A DNA stretch of 64,000 nucleotides from Terriglobia bacterium (GTDB taxonomy: Bacteria > Acidobacteriota > Terriglobia > Acidiferrales > UBA7541), in NCBI GenBank assembly GCA_020073605.1, contig JAIQEW010000007.1, positions 1 to 64,000 on the forward strand. Direction: 5' to 3'. Positions 34,786 to 47,203 of the stretch are shown here, one piece after another. The position numbers and the translations under genes are program-made. The stretch's first letter is position 1; each line of letters opens with the position of its first letter. Below the pieces are notes generated by a model. That model worked only from the letters and a program-made list of their open reading frames with translations. It was not told the DNA's origin and did no database searches.

Positions 34786-35271
34786 ATGCACTTTGAGTAC
34801 GAGATCCCAGCCGATGAATTCGTCGCATCCCAGCTTCTGTATCACAAGCTAAGCGGGGTTAAGCGTTTCCAGCGTGCAGCCGCTTGGATTCTGTCTGGCC
34901 TATTCCTTATTGTCGTCGCGTGCAACCAAAAACTCTCTGACGGGAGCCCGCTACTTCTAGCGCTCATAGGAGGATGGTGGACTTATGCGGGAGTCCAAGG
35001 ACTCTTTCCTTCGAGGTATTTTCGCCGTGCCTATCGAGCGTTCGAGTTCGCCGGTAGCATGTTCAAAGCAGATGTGGATGAAAACGGCTTCGAGGTCAAA
35101 GGCGATCTCTGCGAGTGGCGCGTCAAGTGGCCCGGTGTGAAACTGAAGGGCGAGGACGAGCGAGTCTTCATTTTCACCTCGGGAGGTACGATCTTTACCT
35201 TTGGGAAGAAATACTTGAATAGCGAACAACAACAAGAGCTTCGTAGGCTTGGTGGACTAAAACCACTTTGA
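34786..35271 (+). CDS. YcxB-family membrane protein
   Basis: This 161-residue protein has two close membrane helices (about 30-65) and a C-terminal soluble domain with WRVKWPGVKLKGEDERVFIF, matching the YcxB-like family, whose function is not known. The start has GGAGGGA at a normal distance. It is 17 bp after nagA, so it may be in the same transcript, but its codon use looks richer in A and T than nagA, which may point to separate origin. The last 40 residues are polar. Confidence 0.72.
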   Translation: MHFEYEIPADEFVASQLLYHKLSGVKRFQRAAAWILSGLFLIVVACNQKLSDGSPLLLALIGGWWTYAGVQGLFPSRYFRRAYRAFEFAGSMFKADVDENGFEVKGDLCEWRVKWPGVKLKGEDERVFIFTSGGTIFTFGKKYLNSEQQQELRRLGGLKPL

Positions 35272-35328
35272 TGGTCGAGAGATAGTACCGCTGGACCCCT
35301 TTCATCAGCTCCCGGACACCGTCAGTTG

Positions 35329-35598
35329 CTACGAATTCAACGGAATCTTCAGTTCTGAGGCAAGCAGGTAGGGATCAAACGGGCTGCAGGCGAAATAGCG
35401 GCCGTCCGTCTCAAAGGTCGGGATTTTGCGCCGGCCGTCGTTGACGCGCAGGACAAGTTCCTCGGCTTCCGGCATTTCGTCGATGTTCACTTCGCGGAAT
35501 TTCACGCCGCGTTCGCGCAGGAACTGCTTGGCGCGGTGGCAATCGCCGCACCACGGTGTGCAGTACATCGTAATTTCAGCCGTCCGATTCTTTTTCAT
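35329..35598 (-). CDS. Glutaredoxin-family protein
   Basis: This 89-residue thiol-disulfide oxidoreductase has the active-site segment CTPWCGDCHRAKQFL with a C-x-x-C pair at residues 17-20 and an extra Cys at 13, and the cis-proline loop RKIPTF near 68. This resembles the short glutaredoxins or mycoredoxins rather than NrdH. It should reduce protein disulfides or mixed disulfides with low-molecular-weight thiols. It lies alone on the minus strand between the YcxB gene and the ATP synthase genes, with no clear operon partner. Confidence 0.87.
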   Translation of the reverse strand: MKKNRTAEITMYCTPWCGDCHRAKQFLRERGVKFREVNIDEMPEAEELVLRVNDGRRKIPTFETDGRYFACSPFDPYLLASELKIPLNS

Positions 35599-35714
35599 CC
35601 AAGTGAAAGCAAGGCAGGAGCGAAATAAATCTTACATCAATTAGATGCCGCTGGAATTGTGCGGATTCCGCGGAAGGTGACCAGATGTGGACGGCCGCGC
35701 TGACGCTGGATCGC

Positions 35715-36149
35715 CTAGCTATGCGCGCCGGCTGCCGCGCCCACTTTGGACGCCGCCTGGAGCCGCACCATCGCACGTGCCAGCGCGAACGAGGCGTGCT
35801 GCCAGTCGGGATCGCCGGAGCTGATCTTTGCGAGTGCGGCCTGGGCGCGCTCCTGGGCTTCGCGCGTGCGCGCGATATCGATCTCCTCGGCGCGCTCGGA
35901 AAGTTCGGCGAGGACGATCACGCGGTCCGGCAGCACTTCGGCGTAGCCGTTGATGACCGTGAGGTAGCGCGTCTCCGCGCCCTTGCGGTACGCCATGATA
36001 CCGATGCCAAGCTCCGTGATCAGCGGGGCGTGCCCCGGAAGGACGCCGAGATAGCCTTCCTTCCCCGGGATCTCCACGGACTGCACCGTTTCCTGCAGCA
36101 CGTGCCGCGCGGGCGTGACGACTTGAAGTTCGATGTTCTCGGATGCCAT
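35715..36149 (-). CDS. atpC: ATP synthase epsilon subunit
   Basis: This 144-residue subunit couples rotation in F1 and can inhibit ATP hydrolysis. The N-terminal beta-barrel domain (about 1-85) has VVTPARHVLQETVQSVEIPGKEG in two adjoining parts, with GVLPGHAPLITELGIG, and the C-terminal helices run from about 95. It lies 24 bp after atpD and is the last gene of the ATP synthase group. Confidence 0.95.
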   Translation of the reverse strand: MASENIELQVVTPARHVLQETVQSVEIPGKEGYLGVLPGHAPLITELGIGIMAYRKGAETRYLTVINGYAEVLPDRVIVLAELSERAEEIDIARTREAQERAQAALAKISSGDPDWQHASFALARAMVRLQAASKVGAAAGAHS

Positions 36150-36173
36150 TTTCTCGGTCCCAGCGTCCCAGGA

Positions 36174-38598
<2,425 letters not shown>

Positions 38599-38609
38599 CG
38601 GTAGCTTGG

Positions 38610-40142
38610 TTAGTCCGCGGCTGCTGCGCCGGCTTTGAACCGCTCCTTGAACGCCTCGAGCGCCTTCAGTGCGTCCGCGCGCAGCGAATCATCGATCGCT
38701 TTCTTTTCTCGGATCGTCTTCAAAAGCGCGGGGTGGTTCGTCTCGACGAACGGGAAGAGATCGGCCTCGAACCGCTGGACTTCGGAAATCTCAAGATCGT
38801 CGAGAAAGCGGTTGGCGCCCGCGAAAATAATCAGGACCTGCTTCTCGACGGAGAGCGGCGTGTACTGATCCTGCTTGAGAATCTCGACGAGCCGCTGGCC
38901 GCGCGCGAGCTGCTGCTGCGTGGCCTTGTCGAGCTGCTCGGTGCCGAACTGCGCGAACGCGGCGAGGTCGCGGTACTGCGCCATATCGAGCCGGAGCGTG
39001 CCGGCCACCTGGCGCATGGCCTTGATCTGCGCGTTGCCGCCGACGCGGCTCACGGAAATGCCGGCGTTGATCGCCGGGCGAATGCCGGAGTTGAAGAGGT
39101 CCGCTTCCAGGTAAATCTGGCCGTCGGTGATCGAGATGACGTTCGTCGGAATGTAGGCCGAGACGTCGCCCGCCTGCGTTTCGATCACGGGCAGCGCGGT
39201 GAGCGAACCCGCGCCGAGCTTGTCGTTCAGTTTCGCGGCGCGTTCCAGCAGGCGCGAGTGCAGGAAGAAGACGTCGCCGGGGAACGCCTCGCGCCCCGGA
39301 GGACGGCGCAGCAGCAGCGAAATTTCACGATAGGACTGCGCGTGCTTCGAGAGGTCGTCGTAGAAGCAGACGGCGTGGCGCTTCGAATCGCGGAAGTACT
39401 CGCCCATCGCCGCGGCGGCGAACGGCGCGATGTACTGCATCGTGGCCGGCTCGGTGGCCGAGGCCGCCACGACGATGCTGTATTCGAGCGCGCCGTAGTC
39501 CGCGAGCGTCTTCACCACTTGGGCGATGGTCGACCGCTTCTGCCCGATCGCGCAATAGATGCAGATCATGTCTCCGCCGCGCTGATTGATGATCGTGTCG
39601 AGAATGATCGCGGTCTTGCCCGTTTGGCGGTCGCCGATGATCAGCTCGCGCTGCCCGCGCCCGATCGGAATCATCGAGTCGATGGCCTTGATGCCGGTCT
39701 GAAGCGGCTCGCGCACCGGTTGCCGGTCGACCACGCCCGGCGCCAGGCGCTCAAGCGGATTGCGTTTGTCGGTCGCGATCGGGCCCTTGCCGTCGAGCGG
39801 CTTGCCCAGCGGGTCCACGACGCGCCCGATGAGCGCTTCGCCCACCGGCACGGACATGATCCGGTTCGTGCGCTTCACCGTGTCGCCTTCGCGGATTTGC
39901 GTGTAATCGCCCAGCAGCACCGTGCCGACCTGGTCTTCTTCCAGGTTGAGCGCGATGCCGAACACGTCGTGCGGAAACTCGAGCATCTCGCCGGACATGC
40001 ACCGGTCGAGGCCGTGAACGCGCGCGATGCCGTCGCCGACCGAAATGACCGAGCCGACCTCATCCACCGCGACCGTTTGCTGATAGTTCTCGATCTGCTC
40101 GCGCAGAATCTTTGTGATTTCGTCTGCCTTGATATTCGCCAT
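38610..40142 (-). CDS. atpA: ATP synthase alpha subunit
   Basis: This 510-residue non-catalytic subunit alternates with beta in the F1 head. It has Walker [10 protein letters not shown] near 172, the [13 protein letters not shown] motif, and the strictly conserved [22 protein letters not shown] region as two close motifs ([10 protein letters not shown] and [10 protein letters not shown]). Length is normal. It lies 9 bp after atpH and 12 bp before atpG. Confidence 0.98.
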   Translation of the reverse strand: MANIKADEITKILREQIENYQQTVAVDEVGSVISVGDGIARVHGLDRCMSGEMLEFPHDVFGIALNLEEDQVGTVLLGDYTQIREGDTVKRTNRIMSVPVGEALIGRVVDPLGKPLDGKGPIATDKRNPLERLAPGVVDRQPVREPLQTGIKAIDSMIPIGRGQRELIIGDRQTGKTAIILDTIINQRGGDMICIYCAIGQKRSTIAQVVKTLADYGALEYSIVVAASATEPATMQYIAPFAAAAMGEYFRDSKRHAVCFYDDLSKHAQSYREISLLLRRPPGREAFPGDVFFLHSRLLERAAKLNDKLGAGSLTALPVIETQAGDVSAYIPTNVISITDGQIYLEADLFNSGIRPAINAGISVSRVGGNAQIKAMRQVAGTLRLDMAQYRDLAAFAQFGTEQLDKATQQQLARGQRLVEILKQDQYTPLSVEKQVLIIFAGANRFLDDLEISEVQRFEADLFPFVETNHPALLKTIREKKAIDDSLRADALKALEAFKERFKAGAAAAD

Positions 40143-40151
40143 CCCTGGCTC

Positions 40152-40691
40152 CTATTCCGCTTCGAGCTGCTCGCGCAGCCGCATCAATTGCTCGCGCACC
40201 GAACCGTCGTAGACGGTCGAACCAATACGCACGACGGCGCCGCCGACGAGCGACTGGTCCTCCCGGAAGCGCGCTTCGATCTTTTTCCCCGTGCGCTGTT
40301 CGAGCGCCGCGGTCAACCGCTTTCGCTCCTCGGCGCTCAGTTCCCGCGCCGAGGTCACTTCGGCTTCGGCGATTCCGAGCCGCGTGTTGAGTTCCACGTG
40401 AAACGCCTGCTGAATCTCGCGCAGCAACTCCGTCCGGCGATGATCCACAAGGAGATACACGAAATTCCGGACCGCCGGCGACAAATCCATCCGCGCCGCG
40501 ATTTTCTCGATCACATTCCGTTTCGCGTCATTGCCCACTGCTGGACTCTCGAGGACATTCCGCAAGTCAGTCGAAGAGAAAAACGCGTCGACAAACGCAG
40601 CCAGATCACGCTTCACGCCCTCGGCGTTCTTCTGGTCGAGCGCTGCGTCCGCCAGCGCCGCCGCGTATCGCGATGAAACCGCGCCGTTCAA
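40152..40691 (-). CDS. atpH: ATP synthase delta subunit
   Basis: This 179-residue stalk subunit joins F1 to the b subunits. The N-terminal helical bundle begins SRYAAALADAALDQKNAEG and the C-terminal region has the conserved GGAVVRIGSTVYDGSVREQL. Its start overlaps the end of the b subunit gene by four bases, so the two are translationally coupled. Confidence 0.94.
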   Translation of the reverse strand: MNGAVSSRYAAALADAALDQKNAEGVKRDLAAFVDAFFSSTDLRNVLESPAVGNDAKRNVIEKIAARMDLSPAVRNFVYLLVDHRRTELLREIQQAFHVELNTRLGIAEAEVTSARELSAEERKRLTAALEQRTGKKIEARFREDQSLVGGAVVRIGSTVYDGSVREQLMRLREQLEAE

Positions 40692-41275
40692 TTCGCGCTC
40701 CCTTCGAGCTCACCGACAAACGTGCGGAAGAGCGCCGCTTCGGCCTTCGGCGTCAGCTCCTGCCGCAGCAGAGCTTCCGCGCGCTCCACGGCCATCCCGG
40801 CCGCGAGCATCTTCAGCTCGATGTGCGCCGCGCGCTCGGCTGCGGCGATCTCCGCCTGGGCGGCGCGCTCGATGGCGTCCGCTTCGGTCCTCGCGAGTGC
40901 TCGAACGCGCTCGGCTTCGGCTTCGGCCCCGCGCTTCGCGTCCGCGCGCATCTCTGCAACGTCCTTCTCAATCCCGGCGAGCTTTGCCTGCGCTTCGCTG
41001 CGCTGTTTCTCTGCCGCCTCGCGTGCGTGAGTCCCTTCCGCAATCTTTTGCGCGATTTCTTCGGTGTGGCTTCGGAAGTAGGGGCGCGCTTTTCGGAAGG
41101 CGTACACAATCAATCCGAAAACGATCGCGAAATTCACCCACCGGAAAACCTGGCCCGTTGGAGAGTCGGCTGGCGAAGGATTGCTCTCCTCGGCCAGCAC
41201 GGGCGCGGCCGCGAGCAGGAGTGACGTCGCGACCAAGCCGAGCAGATGCCCGGCGAACGAGGCGATGCGTTTCAT
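40688..41275 (-). CDS. atpF: ATP synthase b subunit with signal-like N terminus
   Basis: This 195-residue stator subunit has a hydrophobic stretch at about 8-28 ending AAAPVLA-EE, which looks like a cleavable signal peptide, then the usual membrane helix (about 47-65, VFRWVNFAIVFGLIVY) and a long alanine- and glutamate-rich helix (about 80-165). A second b-type gene lies just upstream (atpF'). Usual bacterial b subunits have no signal sequence; in some lineages a b-type subunit has such an extension. It overlaps atpF' and atpH by four bases each. Confidence 0.88.
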   Translation of the reverse strand: MKRIASFAGHLLGLVATSLLLAAAPVLAEESNPSPADSPTGQVFRWVNFAIVFGLIVYAFRKARPYFRSHTEEIAQKIAEGTHAREAAEKQRSEAQAKLAGIEKDVAEMRADAKRGAEAEAERVRALARTEADAIERAAQAEIAAAERAAHIELKMLAAGMAVERAEALLRQELTPKAEAALFRTFVGELEGSAN

Positions 41276-41739
41276 CGGCCCGCTCCCCCGCGCAATGAAG
41301 AAGGCTTCTCCAGAATCGAACGGGCGATTTCACCGGCGAGCGCGGGCATATCGGCTTCCACTTGGGCGCGGGCAGCGGCGAGGTCCGCGGCAACCCTCTT
41401 CTTGGCGGCGCTCACGTCTTCCTGCGAGCGGCTGCGAATCGCTTTCAGCAGTTGGGCGCGGCCATCGAGAGCCGCCTGGCGCGCCGCCTCCTGCTCCCCG
41501 TAGATTTCCGCGCGCGCTTTTCGCAGAGCGTCGTTGTAGGTATCGAGTTCCTGCTTCGCCGCGGCTTCGACCGAAGCGGCTTCGGTGCGGGCGCCTTCGA
41601 TCAGGGCCTCGCGCTTCGCCATGGCCTCCTGAATCGGCTTGAAGAAAGCCCAGCGGAGGAAAAAAAAGAATAGGAGAACGCCGATCGTGGTCGGCAAGGC
41701 GCCGAGAAACAGCTTTCCGAGCTGGTGGGCGATTTCCAT
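41272..41739 (-). CDS. ATP synthase b'-type subunit
   Basis: This 155-residue stator subunit has one membrane helix near the N terminus (about 8-30, FLGALPTTIGVLLFFFFLRW) and a long charged helix with REALIEGARTEAASVEAAAK. It is shorter than the other b subunit and lies first in the group. Two distinct b genes suggest a b-b' heterodimer. The gap of 145 bp upstream (to 41884) shows no gene for the a or c subunit. Confidence 0.88.
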   Translation of the reverse strand: MEIAHQLGKLFLGALPTTIGVLLFFFFLRWAFFKPIQEAMAKREALIEGARTEAASVEAAAKQELDTYNDALRKARAEIYGEQEAARQAALDGRAQLLKAIRSRSQEDVSAAKKRVAADLAAARAQVEADMPALAGEIARSILEKPSSLRGGAGR

Positions 41740-41884
41740 CCTATGGAAAAGGTGCTGCGGCCTGACTCCTGGCTATATTTTGTTGATTCCCGGTGTGCGG
41801 TCGGGCCCACCGGCACAGATTATTAGGGACAATTAAAGCGCATGATTATTGCATCCGGCCTTGCCGCGCGTCAAATGTCTTGGC

Positions 41885-44026
41885 TCATCGCGGAGAGCCC
41901 GCCGCACCGGCCGCCACTTCGGAAAGAAGCGCCGTGAGCTTTGCGCGATCCGCGATCGGCGGGTAGCACGTGGTCTCGACGCACACGAGCGCCTGCGGCA
42001 CGCTGGCGTCGAGGTGCGGCAAGGTTTCGCGGAGGGCGGCGGGGAGAGTCGCCTCCGCCAGTTGCTCCGGCGTGACGCGTAGCACCGCTTTGCCAAAGCG
42101 GTAGATTTCGTGAGCCGCTTTTTCGAGGCCCGCGGCTTTCGGATCGCCGGCCGCGCCCGTGACGACCACTTGCAGCGGATGCCGCGCGTGCAGCAGCGCC
42201 GCGAGGCCGTACGTCGCGGCAAAGAGTCCGTACTGCGGAATCAGCCCCGCGAAAGCTTCGAGCGTTTTCTCTGCCCATTCGTGGTAGAGGCGTTCGCCGG
42301 TGAAGCCGTAGAGCCGGTCGAGGACGATTGCCGCCGCGGAGTTCGCTCCCGGCGTGGGCGAATCCTGCAGCGGCTTGCGGCGGACGTCGAGCCCGCCCAT
42401 CGGCGCGGCGTCTTTCGCGCGATCAAAGAATCCGCCGCCTTCGGGATCGCCGAATCGCTCGACGGCGAGGCGCATCGCCCGCTCGGCGATATCGAAAAAG
42501 CGCCGGTCGAGCGTCGTCTCGTACGCATCCAGCAGCGCCGCCGCCGCAAATACTTGATCGTCGAGCGTGCCTTCCAGGAGCGGCCCGCCGATGCGGTGCA
42601 GAAAGCCCTTCGACGCGTCCCACGCTTCGGCGAGGATGCGCCCGAGCGTCTTGAGCGCGAATTCGCGGCAGTCGGCGCGGTCGAGCACGCGCGCGGCCTC
42701 GAGGTACGCGGACACGAACATCGCGTTCCAGCCGACGTAGAGCGTCTCATCCACCATGGGCGTGGGCCGACGTTCACGCCGCGCGGCCAGCAGCTTGCCT
42801 TTTGCGCGCGCGAGGAGAAGTGCGGCTTCGTCCTCGCTCAATTTCAGCCTGCGGCAGATGCCCTCGATTGTCTCCGCAATCCACAGGACGTTCTTCTCCG
42901 GGTTGTGGTGCATTTCGCCGTGCGGGCCGATGTCGTAGTAGAGCTCGACCACTCGCCATTCTTCCGGCGAGAGCTTTTCGCGCGCCTCGGCCACGGTCCA
43001 CGTGAAGTAGTCGCCGTCATCGTCGAGCGTCTGATCGGCGTCCTGGCTCGAATAGAAGCCGCCGCGCGCGCGATCGGACAGCACCTCGCCCACCCAGTCG
43101 ATCAATCCCTCCGCCACGCGGCGGTAATGCGGAAGCCGGAGCACCTGGTAGCCGTACAGATAGTTTTTCAGCAGCTCCGAATTGTCGTACGACATTTTCT
43201 CGAAGTGCGGCACGCACCAGCGCTCGTCCACCGAGTAGCGGTGGAATCCGCCGCCGATCTGGTCGTGGAAGCCGCCCGTCGCCATTCCGTTCAGCGTCTT
43301 TTCGGCAATTTCCTGGAGATTTGCGCCGCCGGGCCACTTCGTGCGCTCGAGCAGCAGATCGATCGCGGACGAATGCGGGAACTTGGGGAGATGCCCGAAG
43401 CCGCCGTGCTGCTCGTCGAACTGGCGCACCGCCGATTCGACCACCGCATCGACCACGCGGGCGTCGAACACGCCCCGCGCATCCTGAAAAACCTCGGCCT
43501 TCGCCACGGCATCCGCCAAGGCTTTCGCGGAGTTGTCCACTTCCGTGCGGCGCGTTTTGAATGCCTCGGAAATCGCGAGCAGGATGCGCTTGAATCCCGG
43601 CCGGCCGCCGGCGTCGTCGGGAGGGAAGTACGTGCCGCCGAAAAATGGTTTGCCGTCCGGCGTGAGAAACGCCGTGAGCGGCCAGCCTCCCTGTCCCGAA
43701 ATCGCGCTGACCGCGGATTGATAGCGCGCGTCCACGTCGGGCCGCTCGTCGCGATCGACTTTCACGGGGATGTAGAGCTTGTTGATCATCGCCGCGATCT
43801 CGGGATTTTCGTAGCTCTCGCGGTCGATCACGTGGCACCAGTGGCACCACACGGCGCCGATATCGAGCAGCACCGGCTTCTCTTCGGCCCGCGCTTTTTG
43901 GAACGCTTCTTCGCCCCATTCGTGCCAGTCGATGGGCTGATGCGCCGCCGAGCGCAGATACGGGCTCGCGGAATCCTTCAAGCGATTGTCGGCAGGCTGT
44001 GTCAACCAGCACTTCTCCTTTGTCAT
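41885..44026 (-). CDS. YyaL/SSP411-type thioredoxin-domain protein
   Basis: This 713-residue protein belongs to the family related to human SPATA20 and bacterial YyaL. The N-terminal thioredoxin-like domain (about 1-160) opens with [21 protein letters not shown] and has the motif WCHWCHVI near residue 60; the rest resembles an alpha/alpha-barrel glycosidase or epimerase fold. The function is not established; sugar or thiol chemistry has been suggested for the family. The start at 44026 (MTKEKCWL) is chosen because the longer frame to 44077 adds only hydrophobic, unconserved residues. It lies upstream of the ATP synthase genes on the same strand with a 145-bp gap. Confidence 0.9.
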   Translation of the reverse strand: MTKEKCWLTQPADNRLKDSASPYLRSAAHQPIDWHEWGEEAFQKARAEEKPVLLDIGAVWCHWCHVIDRESYENPEIAAMINKLYIPVKVDRDERPDVDARYQSAVSAISGQGGWPLTAFLTPDGKPFFGGTYFPPDDAGGRPGFKRILLAISEAFKTRRTEVDNSAKALADAVAKAEVFQDARGVFDARVVDAVVESAVRQFDEQHGGFGHLPKFPHSSAIDLLLERTKWPGGANLQEIAEKTLNGMATGGFHDQIGGGFHRYSVDERWCVPHFEKMSYDNSELLKNYLYGYQVLRLPHYRRVAEGLIDWVGEVLSDRARGGFYSSQDADQTLDDDGDYFTWTVAEAREKLSPEEWRVVELYYDIGPHGEMHHNPEKNVLWIAETIEGICRRLKLSEDEAALLLARAKGKLLAARRERRPTPMVDETLYVGWNAMFVSAYLEAARVLDRADCREFALKTLGRILAEAWDASKGFLHRIGGPLLEGTLDDQVFAAAALLDAYETTLDRRFFDIAERAMRLAVERFGDPEGGGFFDRAKDAAPMGGLDVRRKPLQDSPTPGANSAAAIVLDRLYGFTGERLYHEWAEKTLEAFAGLIPQYGLFAATYGLAALLHARHPLQVVVTGAAGDPKAAGLEKAAHEIYRFGKAVLRVTPEQLAEATLPAALRETLPHLDASVPQALVCVETTCYPPIADRAKLTALLSEVAAGAAGSPR

Positions 44027-44213
44027 CCACATTAGCAGCATCGCGAAGAAAAGGAAGGGCGAGCTTGTCGTAAACAAAGCGGCCGGAATCGTCGAATGAG
44101 ATCAGCGAGACGAGCAATCCTGGCGGAAAAAATGTGTAAGAAACCCTCCGGCCAAGCGACTACCTTATTGCACGGCCAAAAGCGTGGCGAGAGAAGAATC
44201 CATCCCGGCTGGA

Positions 44214-44735
44214 ATGTCGCAACAGGACACGCTGTATGAAGAGGCCGCCAGCGGCTTCGGTGCAGCCCTGGGCCGGCTCGCGCGCGCCTATGAAGCGGAC
44301 CCGGACAAGTGCCGTGACCTCGTTCAGGAAATTCACATTGCCTTATGGCGAAGCTTCGGGAAGTTCGACGGCCGGTGTTCACTGCGGACATGGATCTATC
44401 GCGTGGCGCACAACACAGCGACATCGCACGTGATCCGGCAGGCCCGAGCCAAGACGCCCGCGATGGTGGGGCTGGAAGAGCTCGAGAATCTGTCCGACAA
44501 GAACGAGACGGAGATTGCTTCCGATCAACGCGTGGCGCTGGAGCGGCTGCTGGCGCTGATTCAGAAGCTGAAGCCGGTGGACCGGCAGGTGATCGTGTCG
44601 TACCTCGAAGGAATGGACGCTGCTTCCATCGGCGAGATCACGGGAATATCGGCGGGAAACGTGGCGACCAAAATCCACCGGATCAAGAACATCCTGGCTC
44701 GCCGGTTTCACGAAGGAGGGCGCCATGGCGAATGA
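44214..44735 (+). CDS. Sigma-70 family (ECF-type) RNA polymerase sigma factor
   Basis: This 173-residue sigma factor has region 2 (about 15-80, with CRDLVQEIHIALWRSF and RTWIYRVAHNTA) and region 4 (about 108-165, with RQVIVSYLEGMDAASIGEITGIS). Regions 1 and 3 are missing, as in ECF factors. ATG at 44214 and GTG at 44184 are both possible; neither has a clear ribosome site. The following membrane protein gene overlaps its end by 11 bases, the arrangement usual for a sigma/anti-sigma pair, although that partner has no recognised zinc anti-sigma motif. Confidence 0.9.
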   Translation: MSQQDTLYEEAASGFGAALGRLARAYEADPDKCRDLVQEIHIALWRSFGKFDGRCSLRTWIYRVAHNTATSHVIRQARAKTPAMVGLEELENLSDKNETEIASDQRVALERLLALIQKLKPVDRQVIVSYLEGMDAASIGEITGISAGNVATKIHRIKNILARRFHEGGRHGE

Positions 44736-45318
44736 GCTCTCGCCGAACGACATGAGAGATGTTTGGCAGAACCAGAAGGCGGAGGGCGTCCAAATATCGC
44801 TGGAAGAAATTCGGCGAAGGGCAGGGAAGTTTTACAAACAGGTAAGCCGCAGGAACCTCCGCGAGTACATCGCCGTCGTGTTTGTCGTGCTCGCATTCGG
44901 GTTCTACATTTTCCATTTCCATAGTGTCGTGGTGCGTTTGGGTTCGAGCCTCGTGATCGTAGGCACGCTATACGTCGCCTATCAGCTTCACAGAAGAGGG
45001 TCTGCCCGAGCGCTTCCGGAGGATTGCGGCTTCGAATGTTGTCTCGATTTCCACCGACGGGAACTCGAGCGCCAGCGCGATGCTCTTCGCTCCATTTGGT
45101 CGTGGTATTTGGGGCCGCTGGTTCCCGGACTCGCGGTCCTCATAATCGGGGGCGAGTTCGCGAAGCCGCCGGGGATCCCTCATCATTGGCTGGGTTTCGC
45201 CGTGAGTGTCACGTTTTGCACTTTGGTTTTCGTTGGGATCGGGGGACTGAATCGATGGGCGGCACGCCGGCTTCAGCGACAAATAGATGATCTGAAGGCT
45301 GCGGCTGAGCAACAATAA
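44725..45318 (+). CDS. Membrane protein of the sigma-factor operon
   Basis: This 197-residue protein has a cytosolic start of about 47 residues (with DVWQNQKAEGVQISLEEIRR), two membrane helices (about 50-85), a polar stretch rich in Arg and Glu, and two more helices (about 127-145 and 155-175), ending with a charged RQIDDLKAAAEQQ tail. The start overlaps the sigma gene. An anti-sigma role is plausible by position, but no family signature confirms it; two Cys in GFECCLDFH are of interest. Confidence 0.78.
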   Translation: MANELSPNDMRDVWQNQKAEGVQISLEEIRRRAGKFYKQVSRRNLREYIAVVFVVLAFGFYIFHFHSVVVRLGSSLVIVGTLYVAYQLHRRGSARALPEDCGFECCLDFHRRELERQRDALRSIWSWYLGPLVPGLAVLIIGGEFAKPPGIPHHWLGFAVSVTFCTLVFVGIGGLNRWAARRLQRQIDDLKAAAEQQ

Positions 45319-45328
45319 GGAGCACTTC

Positions 45329-45475
45329 ATGGCGGAAAGCTATCTGATGGGATTGTTGCCGGCCCTGTTTTGCGCGGTCAAAGCTGCCCTGTACGCCAGC
45401 AAGATCGCGCCTCTTGTGGTTGTGCTGATCATCGGGGTGGCGTTGTTCGGATTCCGGGGCCGGAATAGAAACTAA
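45329..45475 (+). CDS. 48-residue membrane protein
   Basis: A short gene starts at ATG 45329 with AAGGAG seven bases upstream, ten bases after the stop of the previous gene. It encodes 48 residues with a hydrophobic core (about 3-20, then 26-41 IAPLVVVLIIGVALFGF) and a basic tail RGRNRN. It would be one or two short membrane helices. It has no recognised family and is easy to miss in automatic annotation. Its place between the sigma-operon membrane gene and the serine hydrolase suggests shared expression. Confidence 0.72.
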   Translation: MAESYLMGLLPALFCAVKAALYASKIAPLVVVLIIGVALFGFRGRNRN

Positions 45476-45506
45476 AAGCGACGAAAGAAGTGACGGAGCT
45501 TACATC

Positions 45507-47192
45507 ATGACAACAAGAGCTGTGATGCTTGCAGGTGCGCTGATCGCGTCGGCCATTGCCGCCGCGGCCCAGCCGGCTCCGCAATCTGCGGTACCGTCGG
45601 ATTCCGAGATTCGGCAAATCCTGATCGATCGAATCGACGCCCAGCATCAAAGCGTCGGCATCGTCGTGGGCGTCATCGGGCCGGAGGGGCGCCGGATCGT
45701 TGCCTACGGGCATTTGGAGAAGGGCGATCCGCGTCCGCTCAACGGCGACACCGTTTTTGAAATAGGCTCAGCGACGAAAGTGTTCACGTCGCTGCTGCTG
45801 GCCGACATGGTGCAGCGCGGTGAAGCCGCGCTGGACGATCCTGTCGCCAAGTACTTGCCTCCGGGCGCCAAAATGCCGGGGCGCAACGGGCGCTCGATCA
45901 CGCTTGTTGATCTTTCGACGCACACGTCGGGCCTGCCGCGCTTGCCAACCAACATGACGCCGAAGGACGCGGCCAATCCCTATGCGGACTATTCAGTCGA
46001 GCAGCTCTACCAGTTTCTTTCGGGCTACCAATTGCCACGCGACATCGGCTCGCAATACGAGTACTCGAATCTCGGTGGCGGGCTACTCGGCCACGTGCTG
46101 GCGCGGCGCGCCGGGATGGATTACGAGGCGCTGGTGCGGTCTCGCATCTGCGATCCGCTCGGCATGAACGACACGCGAATCACGCTCACGCCGGAAATGA
46201 AGGCGCGGCTCGCAGCAGGGCACAACCAGGCCCTGGATACCGTTGCCAACTGGGACCTCCCGACACTCGCGGGCGCTGGCGCCCTCCGATCCACCGCAAA
46301 CGATCTGCTCACTTTCCTCGCGGCCAATCTCGGCTACACAAAGTCGCCGCTTGCTCCGGCGATGGCTGCAATGCTGAAGGTTCGCCGGCCCACCGGCCAG
46401 CCGACGTTAGAAGTGGCTCTTGGCTGGCACATCTTCACGACCAATGGCAAAGAAATCATTTGGCACAACGGCGGCACGGGCGGTTATCGCTCCTTCATGG
46501 GCTTCGACCCGAAGACTCGGATCGGCGTGGTCGCGCTATCCAACGCGGAAACGACGGCGGGCGTCGACGACATCGGACGCCATTTACTGGATGCTGGCGT
46601 CCCATTGATGAAATCACATAAAGAGATCGCGGTGGATCCCAAGCTGTTTGACAGTTATGCGGGGCGATACGAACTGGCGCCAGGCCTGGTGATGAACATT
46701 ACGCGCGAGGGCGATCTTTTGATGGCTCAGTTGACCGGGCAGCCGAAGGTCGAACTGTTCGCAGAAGGGGAGCGCGACTACTTCGTGAAGGTGGTAGACG
46801 TGCAGATTTCATTTATGACCGGGACCGATGGGCATGCCACAGAAATCGTGGTGCATCAGAACGGGCGGGATACGCACTCCAAACGGATCGGCGACGCAGC
46901 GCCTCCTAAGGAACACAAGGAAGTAACGGTCGACCCGAAGTTGTTCGACGGTTACGTGGGAAGGTATCAGTTCGCACCTAATGTCGTTCTTGCAGTTACG
47001 CGCGATGGGACTCACTTGTTCGCGCAATTGACCGGACAGGCGAATTTCGAGATTTTCCCGGAGGGGGAGCGAGACTACTTCTATAAGGTCGTGGATGCGC
47101 AGATCACATTCGTAACCGACGGCAGCGGCCGTGCGACGGAGCTGATCCTGCACCAAAACGGCTTCGATCAGCACGCCAAACGGGTCGACTAA
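45507..47192 (+). CDS. Serine hydrolase (class C beta-lactamase family) with tandem C-terminal repeats
   Basis: This 561-residue secreted enzyme has a signal peptide (1-21) and a penicillin-binding/beta-lactamase fold with the nucleophile motif SATK at 88-91, YSN at 186-188 and HNG at 320-322 in place of KTG. The C terminus carries two tandem copies of about 90 residues (from about 371 and 469) each starting VDPKLFD-Y-GRY and ending VVHQNG or ILHQNG, matching the DUF3471 type. Substrate may be a D-Ala peptide, an ester or a beta-lactam. HNG suggests an esterase or peptidase rather than a classical AmpC. It is likely in one transcript with the sigma-factor genes. Confidence 0.92.
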   Translation: MTTRAVMLAGALIASAIAAAAQPAPQSAVPSDSEIRQILIDRIDAQHQSVGIVVGVIGPEGRRIVAYGHLEKGDPRPLNGDTVFEIGSATKVFTSLLLADMVQRGEAALDDPVAKYLPPGAKMPGRNGRSITLVDLSTHTSGLPRLPTNMTPKDAANPYADYSVEQLYQFLSGYQLPRDIGSQYEYSNLGGGLLGHVLARRAGMDYEALVRSRICDPLGMNDTRITLTPEMKARLAAGHNQALDTVANWDLPTLAGAGALRSTANDLLTFLAANLGYTKSPLAPAMAAMLKVRRPTGQPTLEVALGWHIFTTNGKEIIWHNGGTGGYRSFMGFDPKTRIGVVALSNAETTAGVDDIGRHLLDAGVPLMKSHKEIAVDPKLFDSYAGRYELAPGLVMNITREGDLLMAQLTGQPKVELFAEGERDYFVKVVDVQISFMTGTDGHATEIVVHQNGRDTHSKRIGDAAPPKEHKEVTVDPKLFDGYVGRYQFAPNVVLAVTRDGTHLFAQLTGQANFEIFPEGERDYFYKVVDAQITFVTDGSGRATELILHQNGFDQHAKRVD

Positions 47193-47203
47193 GAACCGAG
47201 GCC

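Noticed and set aside
44120-44170. ECF-type autoregulated promoter (GAAACC...CGACTA) before the sigma factor
   Set aside because: The spacing between the two boxes is about 11 bp, too short.
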